NCBI RefSeq assembly: GCF_026213295.1
Contig: NC_079417.1
Coordinates: 1,696,241-1,760,240, forward strand
Source of the DNA: Gadus chalcogrammus
Taxonomy: Eukaryota > Chordata > Actinopteri > Gadiformes > Gadidae
DNA length: 64,000 bases
Direction of reading: 5' to 3'
This document shows, one piece after another, positions 56,228 through 64,000 of this stretch. Under the pieces are notes generated by a model that saw only the letters and a program-made list of their open reading frames with translations, was not told the DNA's origin and made no database searches. The translations under genes and the position numbers were made by a program. Numbering within the stretch: the first letter of the stretch is position 1; every line of letters starts with the position of its first letter.

Positions 56228-56485
56228 CAGTGGCGGATCTTCCATTAGGCAAACCTAGGCACGTGCCTAGGGCCCCAACCAAAAAAAAAAAAAAAAAAAA
56301 CTGAAAAAAAAAATGTATATATCTGAAACTGATTTTACTGCGGAGAGTTGAGTGGCAGTGCACTATGGGTTTATTTCGATTCTAAGAGTATTGGGATGGT
56401 TATTTGTTTTGTGTACGTGTTTCAAAAATGAGGGCCCCATGTCTATATTTTGCCTAGGGCCCCAAAATGGCTAGATCCGCCCCTG
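56228..56485. mobile_element. non-autonomous hAT element, 258 bp
   Basis: Ends CAGTGGCGGATC and GATCCGCCCCTG are inverted repeats, flanked by ggtagcca (56220-56227) and ggtagccg (56486-56493), an 8-bp target duplication with one difference. Unit 1 (near 40150) has the empty site. An internal cctaggcacgtgcctagggc and a second cctagggcccc are subterminal repeats. Confidence 0.93.
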
Positions 56486-56898
56486 GGTAGCCGTAGCCAT
56501 GGTGATTGGTCAGTAATTCATTGTTTGTTCATTGTCTAATTATTTGTCATTATACTGACAATTTTGTGTTTGGAACTGTAACAGCCGTTCTCATGCGAGA
56601 CGTTCTAAAACAAAGTTTTGATTCAGCTAAGTCACCGTGTATTTACATTACTCCAGTGCTCTCCAGGCATTACAAAATGGCGGGGTATCCCAACAACAAA
56701 TCCCATGATGCACTCTGATGTACAAGCCCCATGGAGCCTTTGGTTATTCTCTGAAGCTGCCTATAGATGTTGGGAGAACTCAAAGAAAGAACTAAACCAA
56801 CACGATTTATGAATGCATTAATTTATTTGAATCTGGTTGAGTGAAATAATGGTGATTTGTTGAATGTTGATTTTGCTGGTGAAGACGTTTCACTCGTT

Positions 56899-57279
56899 TC
56901 ACTCCCGAAAGGGAGTCATCATCCGAGTAGACGCGTGGTGACAGTTATTGAAGAGCAGACAGTATTTGGAGCCCCCATCTGCATCGAAGTCAGCGACAGT
57001 CTTCTTCCCCTTGAAATTGTTCTTTTTAATAGTCTAGACAACAAATACATAAATAAGGATGTGAGGCTACAACATTACGTGTCTAGTGATAAGGCCTGGT
57101 TAGGAGCTGCTCATTGAAACCTTCACCGATAAGTTCAGCCGTGAATAAAAAGCTGCTTGTTGACACTGACCTTCCAGTCGGAGCTCATGTGTGTCACGTC
57201 CACCACCACGGTCTGAGAACTGTTCCCAAAACCATTTCCTTTATGGATCAACCCCCTCGACCCGTCCTCTAACGTCACC
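56899..57279 (-). pseudogene. secreted LRAT-like family, copy F (exons 3-4 only)
   Basis: Duplicate of copy E. Exon 3 is 57279-57171 and exon 4 is 57033-56899, both open with intact splice sites and stop. Replacements relative to E include Trp to Gly before LIHK, and FVAD to FDAD in exon 4. Exons 1 and 2 are missing as in E, and the sequence beyond intron 2 is cut at about 57623. Confidence 0.7.
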
Positions 57280-57637
57280 CTGAAGAGGGGGAACACCACA
57301 AGATTCAGTGCATCACACTCTGCTCTCCTCCTAAAGCCCCCGTAGGTCTGAAACAAGCCCACCCTCCAGGCCAGAGGGAAACCAGTCCTGTTGGCCTGGC
57401 AGTGGGGGTCCACCTCCATTATCAGGCAGTTCACCTCATAAACAAAGCCTTGAGCTGTGATTACTATCAGTGTCAAATATTCAGCCCCCAGTACAAATAT
57501 GACAAACTGATTATGAGTGAATTATTCCCTTTTCCCTGTGGCAGTAAACTCTAAAAAAATAAATCAAAATCATTTCATCAGCATTGAAAGCCAGCTCTCT
57601 CGCAAAATGGCTTTTTACAAACGCCCAACTTGTGATG

Positions 57638-60600
57638 TAGATAAGTGACTTTAACTCAAAAGCTGGGCGCGATGGCTTCTCCTGTTGAGCTCCCAACTGG
57701 AGAGGAGACATTAGATGAGCCAAGAAAGATAGAAACTGGGAATTGGAAAAAATCACCAGTGAGTTGAGATGCAATCAGAGAGGACAGGGACAATTGTTTC
57801 CATACTCAGACAGTTGTGTGCCCACCCATTCCTCTGAATGTGCTGCAGACAGTGGATGGCCAGAGGTGAAGAGAACAGTCTACAGAAATACAGAAGTGAA
57901 CAGTTGACAGCGTTTAAGGGCCAATGACAAGTAAGAAATATATATAAAAAATTAAGGGAATTAATTCATAATACGTGAAGAACAAAATCATAAAATTCTG
58001 AGTATGATGTCAGAACATTTAGAGAAAAACATTGAATGATAAATTATAAGAACAAACAGGACATCACAGGAGAAAACAGGTTATCTTCTTAGTCCCGATT
58101 GTCGCCAACCGCCAAACTCTACCAGCAACTTTAAAATTTGTTCTGGTAATTTTTGTTTTTATCAGTGTTAGATATTTGCATGGTAATGCAAACTGACACT
58201 GAAAACGGTACAATCACTGTAGATACGAATGAGCCACTAAGCTAAAACAGGCTTTTCAACTTTGTTAATAGACATGCTAGACGTTAGCCCACTTGATATT
58301 GAAGGGACATTGTTAGCTAACTAACTATTAACGTTACCAAGTAAATTTATAATTACTAAGTTACTAAGAATTAATGTTTAATAATTTATCCCTTTAAAGA
58401 ACACTCAAATAAAAGTATCCACAAATAAAAGAGTACATTTATAGTTGGATTTAAAAGTGGTTTAAAACTACCACGATGCATTTAATCCCAGTTTACTAAA
58501 TCAAATCATAGTGGGGTTTTCAACACTCTTTTAAAAGAACATTCAAATTATCCCTTTGTTTAGTTGTTTTCCTTATTTATTTCCTTATTCATTTCCTTTA
58601 CGCTATTTTGCACACTACTATAACAAATACAAGCCTTTTATCTAAAGCTCACATACTTAGTCATAGATATCTGTAATTCAGTCAAACTGAATTACAGATA
58701 GGCCTATCTCTAACTATGGAAAACGCTGAGTGCTCGTATGACATCTCTGTGGATTCAAAGTCAATGCAAAGTCAATGCAAAGATGCGAAAAGGGTCATAA
58801 AACTTCATAAATGCTGGTCACTCACTGACATGCCTGCAAGGATCATAGTGTGTTTTGATTCTCATAAATTGAATATATTTTAATGCATTCTTAGTGCATT
58901 ATGATGGTTGTTATTATGCATTTTAATGTGATTTATGATACTATTTGCTTTTGGAAAATACAAAACATTACAAGCTGGTTATAAGTCAATATAAGTGGTC
59001 ATTGCTTGCTTTTAGTAAAGTGAAAGTAGCACACATTAAATGTATGCAATGTATATAGAATTAATGTTTTTTTTAATGGGATAAAACAAAGTGTACTCCA
59101 ACTTGACAAAACTTTTTTAGGATTTTAATAACCAACTCATTATATAGACTCAATCAACTTCAATTATAGATAACTGAAACAAATTCTTCTTTCCCTGTAG
59201 CTTTATATAGCGGGTATGAACGGGCAGTAACCTGAGTTCTGGTTAGGTCCTCCAATTTGACAAAACTGAAAGATTAACTTTTACATTCTGCTGATTTTGA
59301 ATGTTGACTGATAATTTACATTCCAAATCTCAAGACAATAATTCACTCAATTCAAAAATACCTGAAACTGTTTGTACCTTAGATGTGAATGTTTGAACAC
59401 AACATTTTGATAAACTAAAGGGACTACTTCAAATAGAACTTGGTAAATCTGAACTTTCAACCTTCAGCTTGTAAGGGAGGAAGAGTCTTGTTAATCCAAG
59501 AGAAGTCTTCATTCACAGGGAAGGGGTGAAGAGTAGAAGCTCGTCATATTTCATAGTTTTGATCTTTTCTTTTACGTCCGTGGTTCTCGCTGAGCGACAT
59601 CCGTCGACGATGGCCAGCTGCTCCACCTCTCGTTCCAGGGAGGCCTTCTGGAGCTGCCATGTTTAGCTCAGCAGTTGCAGACCTCCTGCTGGCGCTCCAG
59701 CCCATTACCAACGGAGTCAGTGTAAAATAACCTTTATCACTTTAAACATTTCTTGCGGTACAACCTTGGCAGAGTCGGACCAGCCTGGTGGAGAAACGGA
59801 AAAAGGCTGCTGAGATGTTTCTAAACCAGCAGGCCAGTCCTTAAAAGTGTACTGGCTGGAATAGTTGACATAATCGCTATCTCACTTGTAAGATATTACC
59901 TGTATCCCAACCTGTAGCCCCCTTCCGTCTTAATGTGTTAGTCTGTGGTTTGTGTTGTCTCTCATTGTTCCCATTGAGGCTCGAAGTTTAGCTATAACTG
60001 GTGGGCTACCTCACAACTGGGCCGACACAACACAACGCGCAATGTAAAAAAACGAAAAACCCAGCAGATAATTGGTCATACAGAGGCAAGCATAATCAGC
60101 CTGAACAGATGTCCTCATAGAGCATTTGACTCAGTAAACACTGAAGAATGGCTATGGCATGTCCGAACAAATTACTCAAATTTCCTACAGCTCCTTTAAG
60201 CAAAGGAGCAAGTGCACCTTGCGTAGGGTACCTGCTAAATCATTCAGATGATGATGACCGGCCCTGTACTTCTCAACCCACCGTAGTCTCCAGTTGATGG
60301 TGATAGGATACACTAACACAACTATAACATATCTACAGACACTGAAACCTATCTGCAGACTCTCATCTGCCATCAACATCAACGCTCCAAGAACATTAGA
60401 AACCACAGACCCTCATTTTTGATATCATAAAGCGTTGAATGATACACATCCCTCTGCATCACATTTCAAACATATTTCAGTTCCAAAACACCACAGCCCT
60501 CTCTGCTGATGGTTCATGGAATCAGATTGAGATTATATATATAGTTATAGATATCAAGCCGTCTACAGGGGCCGGTAAAGGACTCTGAGAATCACATTCT

Positions 60601-61015
60601 GCTCATTCATGTAAGGTATGGTGGCTTGATGTGGTACGGGGTTGTTGTGGGGTGTTTGGGTTCTTCTGTTAAGTATGTTCACTTCATTATTCGACTGTAC
60701 TCAGTGTTCTGCGGACCCTCTGAATGTAGGGACAACCACTCCTTATTGCTCATCATGCTTGGGACAGATCCTGTAATAAATGTAATAAGCTTATAGCCAG
60801 TTGTACAAAGCCAAGTTCTCACATTAGAGGTTGAGCCTAGTTTAGGAAAGTTTAGAAATAGATATGGTCGTTAAGAGATTAGCATTCGTTTTGCTGTTTT
60901 ATTATTTTGTAAATGTACCTGCAAGAAACTTCACCACATGCAGGGATAAAGGTTTCTCTGTCCCCCCCCACTAACTTCGAGACGTGAAGATGAGTAAATC
61001 TGGGAAATGTTCTTT
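57638..61015 (-). repeat. long repeat block L, copy 4 (inverted)
   Basis: Tandem-duplicate counterpart of 42763-46140, nearly identical. The small MASPVELPTG frame is disrupted here by an inserted base pair group near 57762 (cagtgagttgag). Confidence 0.88.
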
Positions 61016-61062
61016 AATATTAATGTTTCTTCAGGTGTAATTGTACTATGTGCACCGATGTG

Positions 61063-61105
61063 ATTGGCTGATGCAGGTAGGCGGGTCCACAACCAACCGT
61101 ATAAG
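61063..61105 (+). promoter_or_regulatory. promoter of gene G: inverted CCAAT and TATA
   Basis: Exact counterpart of the gene C promoter: ATTGG at 61063-61067 and TATAAG at 61100-61105. Confidence 0.7.
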
Positions 61106-61160
61106 ATCGGCTCGTCTTCATCTGAACGATGCATGTTGGAGAAGTAAGACCAAAGACAAG

Positions 61161-62404
61161 ATGTTTTCTGTTCAACCTTTGATCGTTGCCGCTCTTCTGA
61201 CACAGTTGGTCCTTGATGTGGGGTCATGTTCAACGGGTAAGTACTTTTAGTTAGTGGTCGGTTTAAATATCTGTAAATGTCGTTTTTAAAAAGCTATAAA
61301 CGTCCAAGAAAGTAGGCCTACTAAACTATTCTAGGAATCAGATCCAGACTGAAATAATATGGAAGGATAATAATGTATTCAACAAAGCCATGCTATAAAA
61401 TACTTGGTATAACCTGCTCAGATATGGACAGCTCTTACACACTGTTCAGTTGTTTATGTTCATATTTTATTTTGAGTTGCTTGTCTCATATTATAAGATA
61501 TGCTAAAGAAGGTTGATTTGTAAGAATGGAGGTGGACATACACCCCTACAAAGTTCAACCCAATATTTATGTTATTGTTTTGCTCCTGCAGGCAAACCCT
61601 CTAAAAGCAACTTGACTAAAAAAGACTACCCAAAACTGTATGCAGCAAAGGTTGTTAAAGCTGCGGTTGTGAACAAACCGCTGGATAACGTGGCATTTAA
61701 ATTCGGATGGATCAGCCACTCCGGAGTCGTGTGAGTCCCTGTTCTTATATATAAAACCTTTTACCATTCAAAACGGTGACAAAGGGAACAAATCCCTCAT
61801 AATTATAATATGTGATACTGATAGTCATAACAGCATCTAGGCTTTGTTTATGAGGTGAATGGGCTGATAATGGAGGGGGACTCCCTCTGTCAGGCCAACA
61901 GGAACGGTTGGCCTTTAGCCTGCAGAGTGGGCTTGATGCAGACCTACAGTGGCTTTAGGGGGAGAGCGATGCCCTGAATCTTGTTTTGCTTTCCCTCTTC
62001 AGGGTGACGTTGGACATTGAAGGAGGAAAAAGGGTGTTGATCCATAAGACAGACTGTGGAGCCGTACTGGAGGACCTAGAAGTTATGGAAGGTGTGGATT
62101 GGGAGGTCAGTAACAACAAGCAGCTTTTAATTCATGGCTAAACGTATGGGTTACGGTTCAATGTGCAGCTCTTTACTAGGCCTGATCATTAAACATGGGT
62201 TTATAGAAAATACATGCCTGATGCATAAAATAACATGAATTCTTTGTTGTCTAGACAATCTCCGAAAAGGAATGTTTTAAGGGAACAACTGTTGATCAAC
62301 TCCTGGAGGCTGGGGGGAAAAACTACAATCTCTTCATCGACAACTGTCACCAATTTAAAAATCAGGTTCTCAAGAGCGTAAAGCGAACCATGGAGAAGAA
62401 GTAA
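61161..62404 (+). CDS. secreted LRAT-like protein, gene G (intact)
   Basis: Exons 61161-61236, 61592-61730, 62003-62105 and 62255-62404 lie at a constant offset of 14877 bp from gene C, with no length change anywhere in exons or introns. I see no coding difference, so the 155-residue product appears identical: signal peptide, SHSGVV, RVLIHK and NYNLFIDNCHQF motifs included. The first substitution I noticed is just after the stop (actcatc for acttatc). Such identity means a very recent duplication or ongoing gene conversion, and RNA reads from C and G could not be told apart in the coding region. Confidence 0.72.
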
Positions 62405-62941
62405 AACCTACTCATCAAACGTTTTCATGTATAGATGAATATACTTATGACTTCACACCAACAGAGTCCATCGAATATCGAATATCAGATAAGAAAAATA
62501 AAAAAATACATTCATTAATCGTGTTTGTTTCATTTTTGTAAAATCCTAAATAAACATAATATACATAATAACATAAAACATAATAACATAACCTAGGCTA
62601 ATCAAAACGTTTTTGCATGAGAAACGCTTTGGCAGTTCCAAACCAACAATGCCGCCATAATGACGAATAATAATTTACAGCCAACATAAGCAGGACCTGA
62701 ACCTATGTCCCCAGCTCATAATCAATAGGTCCCAGCAGTGCACCACCGAGACGCTTAGTGATGGTGGATGGATTTGATGTTTAATATTGTATTTAATGTT
62801 GTATTTCTGCCCCACTCCCCCATGCTGTGAGAATTATCAGAGTTGTTATGAGAACTGTCAGTGTGTTCTCGCGGGAAATTTGTCTTGCCTCTCCCATTGC
62901 TTCTTGAACGATCAGAGATGTCGTGGGAACTGTTTTCTCCT

Positions 62942-62995
<54 letters not shown>

Positions 62996-64000
62996 GATGG
63001 ACACAAACACAGACACAGACACACACACAGAAATGAACCTGTAGGTGCCCTCAGTATCATCCAACACAAAAAAAATAGATAGAAAATAAGGGTTTTATAG
63101 AATAATAGTGCTAGGGGTCAAAATGACCCCAACAACACTCATGTGTACAAAATGTGTACAGGACTTTTTTTGGGGGGGGGTTTGCCATGTTAACCCCATT
63201 GAGTTTGGAAAAGTCATAAAAAAATCGAGTTGAAAAAAGTATGTTAACCATGTTTTTAGAGACTGTTAACATTGAATCGGGTCAAATTGACCCCTTACAT
63301 AACAGGGAAGAAAAACACTAAAAGTATGCAAGAACAACCCCAAATGTTGTCAAATTAATGATTGGTTTAACGGGTCAAGTTTAATTGGTCTAGTACTTCA
63401 ACTTGACACAACATTTTATGATGGACATTTACATTCCACTGATAAGTTGACCCAAAAAGCTCAAAACAATAATTCACTTGAATTATGAATAATTGATCTG
63501 AAACCGTTTATATCTTAGCTGTGTATATTTGAATGCAACATCTTGATAGACAAAAGTGACTCCTTAAAAAAATTACTTGGTAAGTCTAAACTTTCAACCT
63601 TTAGCAGATAAGGGGGGAAGAGTCTTGTTGATCCAAGAGATGTGTTCATTCACAGGGAAGTGGTGAAGAGTAGTAGCTCGTCATATTATCGTTTTGTTAT
63701 ATTTTATCTCAATGGTCCTTGCTGAGCGACGTCTCTAAACCATGAGCATATATTCTGCAGCACCAACAACCACTCCTTATTGCTCATCTATGTTTGGAAC
63801 AGATCCTTTAATAACTGTACTAAGCTCATAGCCAGTTGTACAAAGCCCAATTCTCACATTAGAGGTTTAGCCTAGTTTAAGAAAGTTTAGAAATAGATGG
63901 TCGTTTACAGATTTGAATATTCATTTCATTCATTCATTTTGTTTTTGTTTTGTGAATGTACCTGCACGAAACTTCACCACGTGCAGGGAAAAAGGTTTCT
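62405..64000. other. 3' flank of gene G, start of the next copy
   Basis: Colinear with 47528-49190. The last 50 bases match the region just upstream of the H promoter, so a duplicate of copy H is expected immediately beyond the window. No gene recognised within this stretch. Confidence 0.7.
62943..62993. repeat. (CA)n microsatellite
   Basis: Shorter counterpart of 48066-48176. Confidence 0.95.

Larger units (their letters stand above)
51974..64000. repeat. tandem segmental duplication, unit 2 (cut by window)
   Basis: See unit 1. The left boundary is the minisatellite/exon 9 fusion; the right boundary is outside the window. Confidence 0.93.

Overview
The window is vertebrate nuclear DNA, almost certainly from a ray-finned fish. 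The genes have introns with GT-AG splice sites and AATAAA signals, the coding exons read as slc40a1, rpp25 and a seven-helix protein resembling TMEM116, and the interspersed DNA is teleost-type: hAT, Harbinger and TTAA-flanked elements plus a tRNA-derived SINE. The very heavy load of CA/TG runs and minisatellites would suit a gadiform such as cod, but that is inference.

Layout. 1-1123: last intron and last exon of slc40a1 (ferroportin). 3390-4130: a single-exon rpp25-like gene (Alba protein of RNase P/MRP) whose stop codon lies inside its own AATAAA signal. 6-31 kb: a transposon-rich tract holding broken or partial copies of a small secreted-protein gene, with a THAP-domain fragment and a Harbinger transposase relic. 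31.4-39.1 kb: an 11-exon, 369-residue seven-transmembrane gene read as tmem116, with minisatellites in many of its introns. 40.5-50.7 kb: further copies of the secreted-protein gene, one of them intact. 51.97 kb to the end: a tandem segmental duplicate of roughly 36.85-49.2 kb, running off the window and carrying the last three tmem116 exons and a second intact copy of the secreted gene.

The most interesting content is the secreted family. Its members have four exons: a signal peptide beginning MFSVQ; a linker with an SHSGV motif; an exon with L-[IV]-H-K; and an exon with NCH. The order His, His, Cys-in-an-NC-motif is what one expects of the permuted papain-like fold of LRAT, HRASLS and NlpC/P60 proteins, so I infer a secreted LRAT-like family. 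I count nine loci. Two are intact and appear identical (46284-47527 and 61161-62404, 155 residues). Two hold only exons 3-4 (40552-40932, 56899-57279). Three are pseudogenes (9872-11050, 22996-24480, 49402-50650). Two are orphan exons (6071-6146, 20192-20300). A tenth starts at the right edge.

The copies spread inside larger blocks. An approximately 4-kb upstream flank recurs in direct orientation at about 11.3-14.4 and 24.6-28.4 kb, and inverted at about 42.8-46.1 and 57.6-61.0 kb. As a result tmem116 sits between inverted arms of 6-8 kb. Several transposon insertions with clean target-site duplications and empty-site counterparts give relative dates for these events.
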